A DNA stretch of 64,000 nucleotides from Bacteroidetes bacterium GWF2_35_48 (GTDB lineage: Bacteria; Bacteroidota; Bacteroidia; Bacteroidales; GWF2-35-48), in contig MEOG01000129.1 of NCBI GenBank assembly GCA_001769125.1, forward strand, positions 1 through 64,000. The letters are read 5' to 3'. The position numbers were made by a program, and so were the translations under genes. Shown piece after piece: positions 34,182 to 43,338 of this stretch (positions are counted from its first letter, which is position 1; each line of letters begins with the position of its first letter). The notes below the pieces were generated by a model. That model saw nothing but the letters and a program-made list of their open reading frames with translations. It was not told the DNA's origin and made no database searches.

Positions 34182-35258
34182 TTAATTTATATTATTTCTA
34201 TTTAATGCATTTTGATATCTGCGGGCATTTGCAAGGTGTTGCGCGTAGCAGGCAGCAAAGTTGTGATACCCTGAAAAATCTTCTTTCGCACAAAAATAAA
34301 TATATTCATGTTTTTCATAATCGAGTACTGCGTTAATAGCAGCAATGGAGGGCATACAAATCGGACCGGGTGGTAGTCCTGTATATTTATATGTATTGTA
34401 GGGCGAATCAATTTCAAGATGTTTTTTTAAAACTCTGCGAATGCTCCAGTCTCCGTTTGCAAAAATAACCGTAGGATCAGCCTGCAGGGGCATATCTTTG
34501 CGAAGCCGGTTCATATATACTCCGGCTACAACAGGCTGCTCGTCCCGCTTTTTAGATTCCATTTCAATGATGGAAGCCAGTGTAATAGCCTGCAAATGGG
34601 TTAATCCTATTTTTTTCAACTTTGTTTCTCTGTTATCATTCCAGAATTTTTTATATTCCTGATACATCCGCTCAAAAAATTGTTCCGCAGATGTATTCCA
34701 CTGAAATCTGTATTTGTTGGCAATGAACATTGATATTATATTCTGTGTGTTGAATCCATACTTTTTCAAATATTCAGTATCTTTAAGAATATCATAAATG
34801 TCGGAAGAGTCTGCTTCAAGCTGTTTTCCTGCTCTTGATGCTAAATTTTTCAGCGAATGAAGATTTTCAATCAGCAAATCTATAGGCTCTTGTTTTCCTG
34901 ATCGCAATAAGTTGATGATTTCATTATGACTCATCTGTTTTTTTAACCTGTATTTTCCGGGATGTACATTGTTCGGATAGTTTTTCTTTTCAGCCAACCA
35001 TTCAAAAATATTTTTGTCTTTGACATATCCTTTTGAATACAAAGCATTGTAAACATCCTCAGCTTTCCATCCGGTATGAATATAAAAATACGCAGAAGAT
35101 TTTCCCTGCAAAATAGTATTTTCCCTGTAAATAGCTTTGTATACCTGCCATGCAGAGATTCCGCCTACAATAATTGCAAGAAAAATAAATGCAAGTATTA
35201 TTTTCAGTAACAGTCCTTTTTTTCCGCTCTTGTTCATCAATTTATTTTTAATTTTCAC
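34182..35258 (-). CDS. mltG: Endolytic peptidoglycan transglycosylase MltG
   Basis: Inner-membrane lytic transglycosylase that cleaves nascent glycan strands and sets their length. One N-terminal membrane helix spans about 17-36. A LysM-like region follows (WKAEDVYNALYSKGY, GKYRLK), then the YceG catalytic domain with TLASIIEMESKKRDE, where Glu232 corresponds to the catalytic glutamate of ASIxExE, and VAGVYMNRL, MPLQADPTV, SPYNTYKYTGLPPGPI and the YFCAKEDFSGYHNFA tail. The length of 358 aa is typical. It lies 5 bases upstream of the phosphohexomutase gene and divergently from the lipoprotein gene, with an 88-base shared promoter region. Confidence 0.94.
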   Translation of the reverse strand: MKIKNKLMNKSGKKGLLLKIILAFIFLAIIVGGISAWQVYKAIYRENTILQGKSSAYFYIHTGWKAEDVYNALYSKGYVKDKNIFEWLAEKKNYPNNVHPGKYRLKKQMSHNEIINLLRSGKQEPIDLLIENLHSLKNLASRAGKQLEADSSDIYDILKDTEYLKKYGFNTQNIISMFIANKYRFQWNTSAEQFFERMYQEYKKFWNDNRETKLKKIGLTHLQAITLASIIEMESKKRDEQPVVAGVYMNRLRKDMPLQADPTVIFANGDWSIRRVLKKHLEIDSPYNTYKYTGLPPGPICMPSIAAINAVLDYEKHEYIYFCAKEDFSGYHNFAACYAQHLANARRYQNALNRNNIN

Positions 35259-35315
35259 AAAAGATTCAAAATTAATATTTTTTACTTTAATGGAAGTGTT
35301 CTTATTAAGAATTTC

Positions 35316-35323
35316 TATTTTTG
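35316..35323 (+). promoter_or_regulatory. Candidate -7 box TATTTTTG for the DUF2807 lipoprotein gene
   Basis: TATTTTTG matches TAnnTTTG and ends 23 bases before the TTG start of the lipoprotein gene. No clear TTTG -33 motif is present 19-21 bp upstream, so support is partial. Confidence 0.35.
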
Positions 35324-35346
35324 CATTTTATTGAAAACTTTTTGCT

Positions 35347-36087
35347 TTGAAATATTCATTTTTTCTCCTGCTGATAATTTTAGTCATTGCTTCTTGTAGC
35401 AAAGACAATCGCTGGGATTGCCTCAAACGAACCGGAGATATTTCATTCAAAACAGAAAATTTACAGGCATTTTCAATCCTTACTTTAGAGGATCAGTTTC
35501 AGGTTGAAATTATTCTCGATACTATTGATAAAATTATTATTGAAGGCGGAAAAAATCTGTTACCACTTATTTCCTGCAATGTTAACGAAGGAAATTTATC
35601 TTTGAAAAATAATATTCGCTGTAGATGGGCTAGGGATTATGATAAACAGAAAATAAAAGTGAAGTTGTATACAAGAAATCTGACAGGAATTTATATAAAA
35701 GATAAGTGTGAAATTACTTCAGAAAGTGTTATTTGCAGCAATAATTTTTTTATTGAAGTCATGCAAAATATAGTAGCTTCAGCAAATTTAAAGCTACAGG
35801 TATCTTCATTCAATTTTATGCAGCATTCCGGAACGGGAAAATATGTATTTATCGGCTCCGCAGAAAACGCTTATTTTTTTATAAAAGGAACAGGATATAT
35901 TTATGCTGAAAATTTACAGTCAGACTATGTTCATGTAGTGAATAAATCTACCGGAAATGTTTATGTCAATGCCTTAAAAAAATTATATGTTGAATTTACC
36001 GGAAAAGGCGATGTTTACTATTCTGGAGCTCCTCCTGAAATTGTTTTCGATCCATCAAAAAGCACTGGTCATATAATTCCGAATTAA
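35347..36087 (+). CDS. DUF2807 (head GIN) lipoprotein
   Basis: A lipoprotein signal peptide with lipobox (IASC, lipidated Cys about residue 17) is followed by SKDNRWDC. The body has the shallow repetitive beta pattern of DUF2807 proteins: FKTENLQAFSILTLEDQFQV, then repeated short strands (SGTGKYVFIGSAENAYFFI, KSTGNVYVNALKKLYVEF, TGKGDVYYSG) resembling a right-handed beta-helix. Function of this family is not established; members are common envelope lipoproteins in Bacteroidota. Translation appears to start at TTG, since no ATG precedes the signal peptide in frame. It is divergent from mltG. No operon partner is seen: a 256-base gap follows. Confidence 0.8.
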   Translation: MKYSFFLLLIILVIASCSKDNRWDCLKRTGDISFKTENLQAFSILTLEDQFQVEIILDTIDKIIIEGGKNLLPLISCNVNEGNLSLKNNIRCRWARDYDKQKIKVKLYTRNLTGIYIKDKCEITSESVICSNNFFIEVMQNIVASANLKLQVSSFNFMQHSGTGKYVFIGSAENAYFFIKGTGYIYAENLQSDYVHVVNKSTGNVYVNALKKLYVEFTGKGDVYYSGAPPEIVFDPSKSTGHIIPN

Positions 36088-36121
36088 TTTTCCAACCACT
36101 CCAACGAATCACTAAATCTCA

Positions 36122-36225
36122 CACCCTGCAACCTACACCCTGCAACCTGATAAGTTGAGCGAAGCCGAAACTTGCAACAACTTGTCAACCTTAGTGAACC
36201 TTAGTGTCCTTAGTGTCTTAGTGGT
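36122..36225. repeat. Low-complexity direct repeats (CCCTGCAACCT, CCTTAGTG)
   Basis: Short imperfect copies of ACCCTGCAACCT are followed by CTTAGTG units (TTAGTGAACC, TTAGTGTCC, TTAGTGTC, TTAGTGG). The first type recurs at 51742-51830 as a heptamer array. No gene is visible in this gap. Confidence 0.5.
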
Positions 36226-36278
36226 AAATATAACACCTTGCAACCACAAAATACCTGTTTCACAATATCTTTTTCCGT

Positions 36279-36309
36279 ATTGCCGATTACAAACAATGTT
36301 ATATATTTG
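36279..36309 (+). promoter_or_regulatory. Promoter of the isocitrate/isopropylmalate dehydrogenase gene
   Basis: ATTG (36279-36282), a 19-base spacer and TATATTTG (36302-36309) fit the Bacteroidota consensus with one deviation in the -33 element. The start codon follows 34 bases later, giving a leader of roughly 25 bases. Confidence 0.55.
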
Positions 36310-36343
36310 AACAATTTCTTTAGTAAATAACCTAAAATTTATA

Positions 36344-37543
36344 ATGAATATGGCAAAAAGAACTATCGTTGCAATGCCCGGAGATGGTATTGGCAAGCCC
36401 GTTTTGGAAGAATGTATCAGAGTGTTAAATGCTGCTGGATTTGAAGCCGATTATGTTCAAGGAGACATTGGATGGGAATTTTGGTGTAAAGAAGGAAATC
36501 CGCTTCCAGACAGAACTATTAAATTGCTTGAAGAGCATAAAATCGGATTATTTGGTGCTATCACATCGAAACCAAAAGATAAAGCTATTGCTGAATTAAC
36601 TCCGGAACTTAAAGACAAAGGATGTGTTTACTACAGCCCTATTGTTGCTATGAGACAATATTTCGGCATGGATATCTGCATGAGACCCTGCAAAACATTT
36701 AAAGGCAACCCTCTGAATTTTATTCGCCGCGGACCTAATAATACGATTGAAGAACCCATGGTTGACGCTATGATTTTCCGTCAGAATACTGAAGGCTTGT
36801 ATGGCGGCGTTGAATGGACAAATCCTCCGGATCAGGTGTATGAAGCATTAAAAACTCATTCGCAATTTACAAAAAATTTTAGCTGGTGTCCAAAAGAAGA
36901 ACTGGCTGTTTCTACGCGTATTTTATCTAAAAAATATTGCACTCGCATTATTAAAGCTGGTTTCGAATACGCTAAGAAAAACGGATATAAAGCAATCACA
37001 ATTTGCGAAAAACCAAATGTTGTCCGTGAAACTTCCGGCATGATGCTGAAAATAGCACAGGAAATGGGGAAAAATGAATATCCCGAAATTGCGGTTTGGG
37101 ACACCAACATTGATGCGCAAATGATGTGGCTAACGAAAAATCCTGAATATTACAATGTAATCGTTTCCAGCAATATGTTTGGCGATATTATCAGCGATGG
37201 TTTTGCCGGACTTGTAGGAGGATTGGGTTTTGCTTGCAGCGCACAATTCAGCGAAAGCGGAGTTGCGGTATTTGAACCAACACATGGATCAGCTCCAAAA
37301 TATGCCGATTATGAAACTTCTATTGTGAATCCTATCGCAATGTTCATGTCTGCTGTAATGATGCTTGAGTATCTTGGTGAAAATGGTATTGCTAAAAAAA
37401 TAGAAAATGCTATTTCAGCTGTTGTTGCAGAAGGAAAAGTTCAAACCTATGATATGGCAAAAATGAGAGGTACTGCTGATGTAATAAACAAAGGTGCTGC
37501 TTCAACCAAAGCTATGGCAGATGCAATCATAGCAAAACTGTAG
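36344..37543 (+). CDS. Isocitrate/isopropylmalate dehydrogenase family protein
   Basis: Decarboxylating beta-hydroxyacid dehydrogenase of the homodimeric ICDH/IPMDH fold. Motifs: MPGDGIGKPV near residue 11, an ITSKPKDK substrate loop, MDICMRPCKTF, the FRQNTEGLYGGVEW segment, EKPNVVRETSG, the metal site DTNIDAQMMWL and SSNMFGDIISDGFAGLVGGLG, and the nucleotide site EPTHGSAPKYA. The short length (399 aa) and EPTHGSAPKYA point to the NAD/NADP isocitrate dehydrogenase branch used in the TCA cycle rather than LeuB, whose gene would normally sit with leuCD. The cofactor cannot be fixed. Met3 is a possible alternative start. A strong terminator follows 22 bases after the stop; the gene is monocistronic. 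Confidence 0.88.
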   Translation: MNMAKRTIVAMPGDGIGKPVLEECIRVLNAAGFEADYVQGDIGWEFWCKEGNPLPDRTIKLLEEHKIGLFGAITSKPKDKAIAELTPELKDKGCVYYSPIVAMRQYFGMDICMRPCKTFKGNPLNFIRRGPNNTIEEPMVDAMIFRQNTEGLYGGVEWTNPPDQVYEALKTHSQFTKNFSWCPKEELAVSTRILSKKYCTRIIKAGFEYAKKNGYKAITICEKPNVVRETSGMMLKIAQEMGKNEYPEIAVWDTNIDAQMMWLTKNPEYYNVIVSSNMFGDIISDGFAGLVGGLGFACSAQFSESGVAVFEPTHGSAPKYADYETSIVNPIAMFMSAVMMLEYLGENGIAKKIENAISAVVAEGKVQTYDMAKMRGTADVINKGAASTKAMADAIIAKL

Positions 37544-37565
37544 TTTTATACAAACACAAAAAACA

Positions 37566-37600
37566 AAAACGGTCATCGGAATAATTCAGATGACCGTTTT
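37566..37600 (+). terminator. Rho-independent terminator of the dehydrogenase gene
   Basis: AAAACGGTCATC and GATGACCGTTTT form a 12-bp stem around an 11-base loop, with A and T tracts at the ends, 22 bases after the stop codon. Confidence 0.88.
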
Positions 37601-37676
37601 ACAATTCCTCTCCTTTCATGGGAGGCAGGTGCTTTTGCCCTGTAATGTTTTACATTTTACTAGAATGTCAAACAAC

Positions 37677-37865
37677 CTAGTAATTAATATTTTCAAAAAC
37701 CTCTTTAATGATATCACTATAAACTGCAAATGTGCTGAGCGCCCAAGTTTGTAAAACCTTAACTTCATTGTCTTTCAGCCATTGCAATGATTTTTTTAAC
37801 TCTTTGGCAAACAAACTTTTGTCAAAGCTAACTTTTTGCAGTACTAGTTTAGTATATTCCAGCAT
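37677..37865 (-). CDS. Small helical protein (62 aa), unknown
   Basis: A short protein with an amphipathic helical pattern (MLEYTKLVLQKVSFDKSLFA, KELKKSLQWLKDNEVKVLQ). No signal peptide or membrane helix. It resembles small conserved proteins I associate with Bacteroidota genomes, but no function is known to me. It stands alone on the minus strand between a + strand terminator and a repeat-rich gap. The ATG is preceded by an A-rich stretch rather than a clear ribosome-binding site, common in this phylum. Reality of the gene is likely but not certain. Confidence 0.55.
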   Translation of the reverse strand: MLEYTKLVLQKVSFDKSLFAKELKKSLQWLKDNEVKVLQTWALSTFAVYSDIIKEVFENINY

Positions 37866-38040
37866 TTTCTTAAAGTTTTTGAATTGTAATAATATATACG
37901 TTCAATTTATAATTTTGTTGTGTTTTTTTTATAAAAAATTGATAATTCTCAATTTTTTCAGCAATCCTGTGAGGTATTGCGGGGAAGCTTGAGCGCAGGA
38001 TATCCTCACAGGTTTGAGCGAGTAGAGGAATGGATTAAAG

Positions 38041-38109
38041 ACCTGCCTGCTTGACGCAGTCTGGCAGGTTAAGAAGTAGGATTAAGAAGTAGGATTAAGA
38101 AGTAGGATT
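38041..38109. repeat. GGCAGG palindrome followed by three 13-bp tandem repeats
   Basis: ACCTGCC (38041-38047) pairs with GGCAGGT (38063-38069). Directly after come three exact head-to-tail copies of AAGAAGTAGGATT (38071-38083, 38084-38096, 38097-38109), with degenerate copies to about 38170. The gap 37866-38362 otherwise shows no gene. Confidence 0.75.
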
Positions 38110-38362
38110 GCACCTAAGTGAGATGAAAATTGGATTTAGAATAAGAAGTAGGATAAGGATTAAGGATTAAAAAAAATGGGCAAGGCATGTTTTGATAGGA
38201 GGTAGGTTTTATTCCCGAAATTATTTAACCCAAAATTTATCCCCCGTAGGATTACGGGATAAGGAACAGCCCTTACTCATTTTATAAAAAACTAATTTGT
38301 TCAAAAATATTATAAATATTGAATATTGAAGTAATTTGTTCAAAAATTTTATTAACAATCAA

Positions 38363-38390
38363 AAAAAAGCTGCCCGACAAGGACAGCTTT
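38363..38390 (-). terminator. Terminator of the thrS-infC-rpmI-rplT operon
   Basis: On the minus strand AAAGCTGTCC, loop TTGTC, GGGCAGCTTT then TTTTT: a 10-bp stem with one mismatch and a strong T-run, 19 bases after the rplT stop. Confidence 0.88.
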
Positions 38391-38408
38391 AAGAAAAAAT
38401 TTTAAATT

Positions 38409-38753
38409 TTATTTTACAGCATTCACAACTGCTTCAAATGCTTTAGGATGATTCATCGCAAGATCTGCCAATGTTTTTCTGTTTAATTCGATGCCTTTTT
38501 TATTTAATTTATCTATAAATACAGAATAAGACATTCCATTTATTCTTGCTGCTGCATTGATTCTTTGAATCCATAATGCACGGAAATTTCCTTTATTCTT
38601 TTTCCTGTCGCGGTATGCATAACCCATACCTTTTTCCCAGGTGTTTTTTGCAACGGTCCATACATTGCTTCTACCAAGGAAATATCCTTTGGTTTGTTTT
38701 AAAATTTTCTTTTTTCTTGCTCTTGAAGCGACTGAATTTACTGATCTTGGCAT
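38409..38753 (-). CDS. rplT: 50S ribosomal protein L20
   Basis: A 114-aa basic protein with the L20 sequence throughout: [18 protein letters not shown] at the start, [34 protein letters not shown] and [14 protein letters not shown]20 binds 23S rRNA early in large-subunit assembly. In several bacteria L20 represses this operon by binding the leader; whether that holds here is not visible. It is the last gene of thrS-infC-rpmI-rplT, 81 bases after rpmI, and is followed by a strong terminator. Confidence 0.98.
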   Translation of the reverse strand: MPRSVNSVASRARKKKILKQTKGYFLGRSNVWTVAKNTWEKGMGYAYRDRKKNKGNFRALWIQRINAAARINGMSYSVFIDKLNKKGIELNRKTLADLAMNHPKAFEAVVNAVK

Positions 38754-38834
38754 AATTTTTCAATTTTTGAATGGTTAGCGTCACGCCCTTAAAGCATGAT
38801 CTTTCGGCTAATTCACTCTGATTAATACTAATTT

Positions 38835-39032
38835 TTACTTCATTGCTAATAAAAGTTTCACATTTTTTTCATCTGCTGCAGAAATAGGTGCATCATAACC
38901 CAATGCTCTTTTTCTTTTAGTAGATTTTTTTGTAAGGATGTGGCTTTTATAAGCATGTTTCCTTCTTAATTTTCCTGAACCGGTAAGAAAAAATCTTTTC
39001 TTCGCGCCGGATTTTGTTTTCATTTTAGGCAT
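38835..39032 (-). CDS. rpmI: 50S ribosomal protein L35
   Basis: A 65-aa very basic protein matching L35: [20 protein letters not shown] at the start, the [18 protein letters not shown] region and the [19 protein letters not shown] tail. It is a structural protein of the 50S subunit. It lies 22 bases downstream of infC and 81 bases upstream of rplT in the conserved operon. Confidence 0.98.
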   Translation of the reverse strand: MPKMKTKSGAKKRFFLTGSGKLRRKHAYKSHILTKKSTKRKRALGYDAPISAADEKNVKLLLAMK

Positions 39033-39054
39033 CTCTGTATTTATTTATATTTAA

Positions 39055-39615
39055 TTATTTTTTTCCTTTTGGAGTTATCATAATAATCATTCGTTTTCCT
39101 TCTAATTTTGGAGCCATTTCAAGCTTTCCGAACTCTTCAAGATCAGTGATAAATCTTTCAAGAATAATTTCACCCTGTTCTTTGTATAAAATTGATCTCC
39201 CTTTAAAGAAAACGTAAGCTTTCACACGCGCTCCTTCTTCAAGGAACTTAATCGCATGTTTTAGCTTGAAATTGTAATCATGATCATCTGTATTTGGACC
39301 GAATCGGATTTCTTTAATAACCACTTTACTTGTTTTTGCTTTCATTTCCTTTTGCTTTTTTTTCTGTTGATAAAGGAATTTTTGAAAGTCAATAGCTTTG
39401 CAAACAGGCGGTGTTGCATTGGGTGAAATTTCTACCAGGTCTAGTCCAAGGTCGTTGCAAGTTCTTAACGCTTCTTCAATTGAAACAATGGCGGGTTCCA
39501 TATTTTCTCCAACCAAGCGTATAACTTTTGCCCTAATCTGTTGATTTACCTTGTATTTTTGTTCTTGTTCATCAGGCCTCCTGGGGCGTGGTGAAAATCG
39601 TAATGGTCCTGCGAT
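39055..39615 (-). CDS. infC: Translation initiation factor IF-3 (ATC start)
   Basis: IF-3 binds the 30S subunit, keeps it free of 50S and checks the start codon. The N-domain ([40 protein letters not shown]) and C-domain ([52 protein letters not shown]) are complete. A start at TTG (39516) would remove the first conserved strand, so the frame was followed upstream: the only sensible start is ATC at 39613-39615, giving 186 aa with the leader [19 protein letters not shown] lies 9 bases before it, inside the end of thrS, and the thrS TAA is one base upstream. Rare ATT/ATC-type starts in infC are known from other bacteria and allow IF-3 to repress its own translation. Confidence 0.93.
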   Translation of the reverse strand: MAGPLRFSPRPRRPDEQEQKYKVNQQIRAKVIRLVGENMEPAIVSIEEALRTCNDLGLDLVEISPNATPPVCKAIDFQKFLYQQKKKQKEMKAKTSKVVIKEIRFGPNTDDHDYNFKLKHAIKFLEEGARVKAYVFFKGRSILYKEQGEIILERFITDLEEFGKLEMAPKLEGKRMIIMITPKGKK

Positions 39616-39616
39616 A

Positions 39617-41578
39617 TTATGGTTCCTCCGTGTTAGTTAATAATTCTGTTTCTTTTCTTACTTCCTCTGTCAGAAATGTTGCAAATTCTTGAAGGGTCAT
39701 AACTCCCTTATCTCCTTCTCCCTGTTTTCTGACAGCAATTGTATTATTTTCTGCTTCTTTTTCTCCGACTATGAGCAGGTATGGAATACGTTTCAGCTCG
39801 TTATCGCGAATTTTTCTGCCAATTTTTTCATTGCGCTCGTCAATGAGGCTGCGAATATCGTAATTATTTAGAAAATTTAAAACTTTTTTTGCATAATCGT
39901 TAAATTTTTCACTGATAGGAAGGATTACGCACTGCTCCGGAGTCAGCCAGAGTGGAAATTTACCGCTTGTATGTTCAATTAAAACAGCGACAAAACGTTC
40001 CATGGAACCAAAAGGCGCCCTGTGAATCATTACCGGTCGGTGAGGTTTGTCATCACTTCCAATATATTCAAGATTAAAGCGTTCCGGAAGATTGTAATCT
40101 ACCTGAATGGTACCAAGCTGCCATTTTCTTCCGATAGCATCTTTTACCATGAAGTCGAGTTTTGGTCCGTAAAATGCAGCTTCGCCGATAACCTGCGTTG
40201 TTTTCAGCCCTTTTTCTGCTGCTGCTTCAATAATTGCTCTTTCTGATTTTTCCCAGTTTTCGTCAGAACCTATATATTTGGTAGTATTATTAGGATCGCG
40301 AAGTGAAATCTGCGCAACATAGTCTTTAAAGCTTAATGTTTTGAAAATATAAAGAACAATATCAATAACTTTAATAAATTCTTCCTTTAATTGATCGGGA
40401 CGGCAGAAAATATGCGCATCATCCTGTGTAAATCCTCTTACACGTGTTAATCCATGCAGTTCTCCGCTTTGCTCATAACGATAAACTGTTCCGAATTCTG
40501 CCAGACGAATTGGTAAATCGCGATAGGAGCGGGGTTTAAATTTGTAAATTTCGCAATGATGCGGACAGTTCATTGGTTTTAAAAGAAATTCTTCTCCTTC
40601 TTGTGGGGTAGTGATTGGCTGAAAAGAATCTTTTCCGTATTTTTCAAAATGACCGGATGTAACATAAAGTTCTTTTTGACCAATGTGTGGCGAAATTACT
40701 TGTTCATAGCCATATTTCATTTGAACTTTTTTCAGGAAATTTTCAAGCCGTTCACGAAGCTTTGCTCCTTTTGGCAACCAAATAGGAAGCCCCATTCCGA
40801 CTTTTGAAGAAAACATAAAAAGTTCAAGCTCTTTTCCAAGTTTTCTGTGGTCGCGTTTTTTAGCTTCCTCAAGAACCATAAGATATTCTTCGAGCAATTT
40901 TTGTTTCGGGAAAGAAATTCCATAAACGCGGGTAAGCTGCTTGCGTTTTTCATCTCCTCTCCAATAGGCACCTGCAAGACTTGTAACTTTAACGGATTTG
41001 ATATATTCAGTCCCCGGTAAATGTGGACCCTTACACAAATCTGTAAAATTTCCATGTTTATATAACGTGATGGTTCCATCTGTAAGCTCGCTTATCAGTT
41101 CGGTTTTATAAACTTCATTTTTTGCATTGAAAAAATTCAGCGCTTTTTCTTTTGATATATCTTCTCTTGCATACGTGCTTTTCGCACGTGCTAGTTCCAG
41201 CATTTTCGCCTCAATTTTAGATAGGTCTGCTTCTGTAAGCACTCTGTCTTCTCCAAGGTCTATGTCGTAGTAAAACCCGCTTTCAATGGCAGGACCAATG
41301 CCGAACTTCACTCCCGGGTATAATTCCTGAAGTGCTTCAGCCATAAGGTGCGATGAGGAATGCCAGAATGCATGTTTTCCTTCATCATCGTCCCATGTGT
41401 ATAGTTTTATTGAAACATCTTCTTTAATAGGGCGTGTGAGATCCCATGTTTCTCCGTTAACAGAAACAGATAATACTTCTTTCGCAAGATTATGACTGAT
41501 GGATTTTGCTATGTCCATCCCGGTTACTCCGCTTTCGTATTCCCTGACAGAATTATCCGGTAATGTAATTTTTATCAT
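39617..41578 (-). CDS. thrS: Threonyl-tRNA synthetase
   Basis: Charges tRNA-Thr in the cytoplasm. Domains in order: TGS domain (1-61), editing domain with HSSSH (His73, His77) and CKGPHLPGT, class II catalytic core with [19 protein letters not shown], the zinc-site Cys in [45 protein letters not shown], and an anticodon-binding domain from about residue 550 ([18 protein letters not shown]). The 653-aa length is normal. It heads thrS-infC-rpmI-rplT and shares its last codons with the ribosome-binding site of infC. A dispersed repeat begins 56 bases upstream of the start, so the promoter must be in or beyond that repeat. Confidence 0.97.
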   Translation of the reverse strand: MIKITLPDNSVREYESGVTGMDIAKSISHNLAKEVLSVSVNGETWDLTRPIKEDVSIKLYTWDDDEGKHAFWHSSSHLMAEALQELYPGVKFGIGPAIESGFYYDIDLGEDRVLTEADLSKIEAKMLELARAKSTYAREDISKEKALNFFNAKNEVYKTELISELTDGTITLYKHGNFTDLCKGPHLPGTEYIKSVKVTSLAGAYWRGDEKRKQLTRVYGISFPKQKLLEEYLMVLEEAKKRDHRKLGKELELFMFSSKVGMGLPIWLPKGAKLRERLENFLKKVQMKYGYEQVISPHIGQKELYVTSGHFEKYGKDSFQPITTPQEGEEFLLKPMNCPHHCEIYKFKPRSYRDLPIRLAEFGTVYRYEQSGELHGLTRVRGFTQDDAHIFCRPDQLKEEFIKVIDIVLYIFKTLSFKDYVAQISLRDPNNTTKYIGSDENWEKSERAIIEAAAEKGLKTTQVIGEAAFYGPKLDFMVKDAIGRKWQLGTIQVDYNLPERFNLEYIGSDDKPHRPVMIHRAPFGSMERFVAVLIEHTSGKFPLWLTPEQCVILPISEKFNDYAKKVLNFLNNYDIRSLIDERNEKIGRKIRDNELKRIPYLLIVGEKEAENNTIAVRKQGEGDKGVMTLQEFATFLTEEVRKETELLTNTEEP

Positions 41579-41634
41579 TCTTCCATTTTTTAAAAAGTTA
41601 GCAAAAATAATAAAAAATCAGATTAATTAACACT

Positions 41635-41904
41635 ATTGTCCGACAAAATTTTGTTATGTAGCTTAACCTTTTCATTACAACTCGTTTTATAAACAGGGCG
41701 CTCCTATAGAGCTTCTGTATTTATAAATATTATTTTTGTTATAAACAGTACGACACTACCTGCCAGCCGTACTCAAGCCATTGAGGCAGGCAGGCGTGTC
41801 TTAAAAAATGAAGGAACTCCGTAGGAGTGAACTGTTTATAAAACAAATAAACTTCCATAACTAAAGCTCCGTAGATAGGAGCGCCCTGTTTTTTTTCGGA
41901 CAAT
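41635..41904. mobile_element. MITE-like repeat, family 2 copy 1 (270 bp)
   Basis: Bounded by ATTGTCCGA (41635-41643) and its complement TCGGACAAT (41896-41904). Inside are AACAGGGCGCTCC with GAGCTT on the left, a CCTGCC / GGCAGGCAGG palindrome in the centre, CTCCGTAGGAGTGAACTG, TGTTTATAAAACA and GGAGCGCCCTGTT on the right, so the whole can fold into a long cruciform. The same words in the same order occur at 60818-61117. It carries no gene and lies between thrS and the 307-aa gene. The rest of the gap, 41905-42130, shows nothing recognised. Confidence 0.7.
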
Positions 41905-42130
41905 AATGATTCATTAAAAGTAAATTTCATTTTTTATAATTTCTTTTTTCTGTTATTATCTTTATTTTTACAAAATGTTTTGTAAATCCGGTTTGGTAGG
42001 CAAAAATGATTATTTGCCAAATATTCGATGACCCATTTTTTATCTAAAATAAATATTGACTGATGTTACGTAAATTGTGGAAATGAAAATAAAAAAGCAT
42101 TTTGTGTAACAGTAATATTAAAATAAAACT

Positions 42131-43054
42131 ATGAAAAAATTTCTACTCGTATTTTTCTGTATGGCAGCTTTGTTGTCGTATTCTCAAGAAGAAGAAATTA
42201 CCGACAGGCTGGAAGGATTGCTCCCGACAAATTATATATCTGTGGAAGCGGCTTTTACTCCGGGATTAAGTTTTTCCTCGGGAGTTGATGCCTATTTTGA
42301 TGTGTTTCGTATTTTTAAGAAAGAAAGTGCGCCTTCCTGGATAATTACAGGGCAGTATTATTTTTATACCATGCCTGCACATGAGGAAAAAATAGATTAT
42401 AAATTCGGACACAATTTCGGATTGCGTGGCGGCGGATTTAAAATAGGAACGGGAATAATTCTTTTTGAAAAAGTTTCTACCATGCGTTTTCGTTTTTATT
42501 ACGACAGCAGCAGCGGTATGGAAGAAGGGAATAAATTAACGAAGCGCATTTACGATGGTCCTATTGCTAAAAGTTACGGCATTTTTGTAAATTATATTGA
42601 AGAAAATTCAGGCAATGGTTGGATTTTAGATACCGTGAATAGTGATGGTACTTCGTCTTACAGGGCCTTGCATGGTTATAATGCATATATTGTCCCCAGC
42701 TTAAAAATACAGAAAGCCTGGAATTTTCTGAAAAAAGGTATCAACCCCGATGGACAGAAAGGTTGGCGGTACTTTGATATTGGTATTCCTTTTACACCCG
42801 ATTTTAAACAGTTTGGAGTACGTTTAGAGTGGTTCATGCTAACAGGAATATGGACTTCAAGATTGAGCGTGGGAGCTATTTACAGAAACGATTCGTCTGT
42901 TCCTTCCGATCCAGATACATACAGAAATCAATTGCTGCATTGGTACTTCCCAATAACCCTAACCCTCGGCATCGGTGGAAACTGGCTTTTGCCCTCTAAC
43001 GGAGATCGAAGATACAACGAAAAACTTTTCGGAAAAGGTAAGAGTTTGTTGTAA
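42131..43054 (+). CDS. Predicted exported, possibly outer-membrane beta-barrel protein (307 aa)
   Basis: A signal peptide spans about residues 1-18 (ends SYSQ). The remainder is aromatic-rich with alternating hydrophobic residues (YISVEAAFTPGLSFSSGVDA, WIITGQYYFYTM, FGVRLEWFMLTGIWTSRLSV, LTLGIGGNWLL), fitting an outer-membrane beta-barrel. No family is recognised. The final residues KGKSLL are not a typical barrel end. It stands alone on the + strand, after a dispersed repeat on one side and before a repeat-containing gap on the other. Confidence 0.7.
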   Translation: MKKFLLVFFCMAALLSYSQEEEITDRLEGLLPTNYISVEAAFTPGLSFSSGVDAYFDVFRIFKKESAPSWIITGQYYFYTMPAHEEKIDYKFGHNFGLRGGGFKIGTGIILFEKVSTMRFRFYYDSSSGMEEGNKLTKRIYDGPIAKSYGIFVNYIEENSGNGWILDTVNSDGTSSYRALHGYNAYIVPSLKIQKAWNFLKKGINPDGQKGWRYFDIGIPFTPDFKQFGVRLEWFMLTGIWTSRLSVGAIYRNDSSVPSDPDTYRNQLLHWYFPITLTLGIGGNWLLPSNGDRRYNEKLFGKGKSLL

Positions 43055-43112
43055 TTTTTTAAGTTGAGATTTTAATTCTTTACCATACCCGGACAATAAT
43101 TGCGCATTTGAA

Positions 43113-43161
43113 AAACCCTTGAGGTCTCCCTTGGATAGGCGCAATGAGACCTCAAGGGTTT
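43113..43161. repeat. 16-bp perfect inverted repeat (AAACCCTTGAGGTCTC)
   Basis: AAACCCTTGAGGTCTC (43113-43128) pairs perfectly with GAGACCTCAAGGGTTT (43146-43161) around 17 bases, flanked by weaker GCGCAT/ATGCG pairing. It lies 58 bases after the 307-aa gene. There is no T-run directly after the stem, so a terminator role is possible but unsure; a dispersed palindrome is equally likely. Confidence 0.7.
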
Positions 43162-43204
43162 ATGCGATTGAGAAATTTTGACCGATAAGAGTATAACTAT
43201 AAAT

Positions 43205-43333
43205 GGAATTCAGTAGAAATTAAATCGTACATCTGCTGAACACCTATTGTAGCACTATTGAACATCTACTGAATTCCTATCGTTGCACTATTGAATATCT
43301 ACCGAATTAACAATCGTACATCTACTGAATACC
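43205..43333. repeat. Degenerate ~33-bp tandem repeat with inverted repeat
   Basis: Units of the form GCACTATTGAACATCTACTG + AATTCCTATCGTT repeat about three and a half times from 43225 to 43333. TCTACTGAATTCC (43265-43277) is the exact complement of GGAATTCAGTAGA (43205-43217). No open frame of gene quality crosses it. The array ends at the stop side of the metallophosphoesterase gene. Confidence 0.6.
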
Positions 43334-43338
43334 TTTTT

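Noticed and set aside
36133-36396. 87-aa minus strand frame before the dehydrogenase gene
   Set aside because: It overlaps the dehydrogenase start and promoter and is built from low-complexity repeats.
37732-37992. 86-aa + strand frame opposite the 62-aa gene
   Set aside because: It is antisense to a more plausible small gene and runs into repeat DNA; composition is Phe/Leu/Asn-rich without motifs.
41739-41930. 63-aa minus strand frame upstream of thrS
   Set aside because: It lies almost wholly in the family 2 repeat and its central palindrome; no domain or signal.
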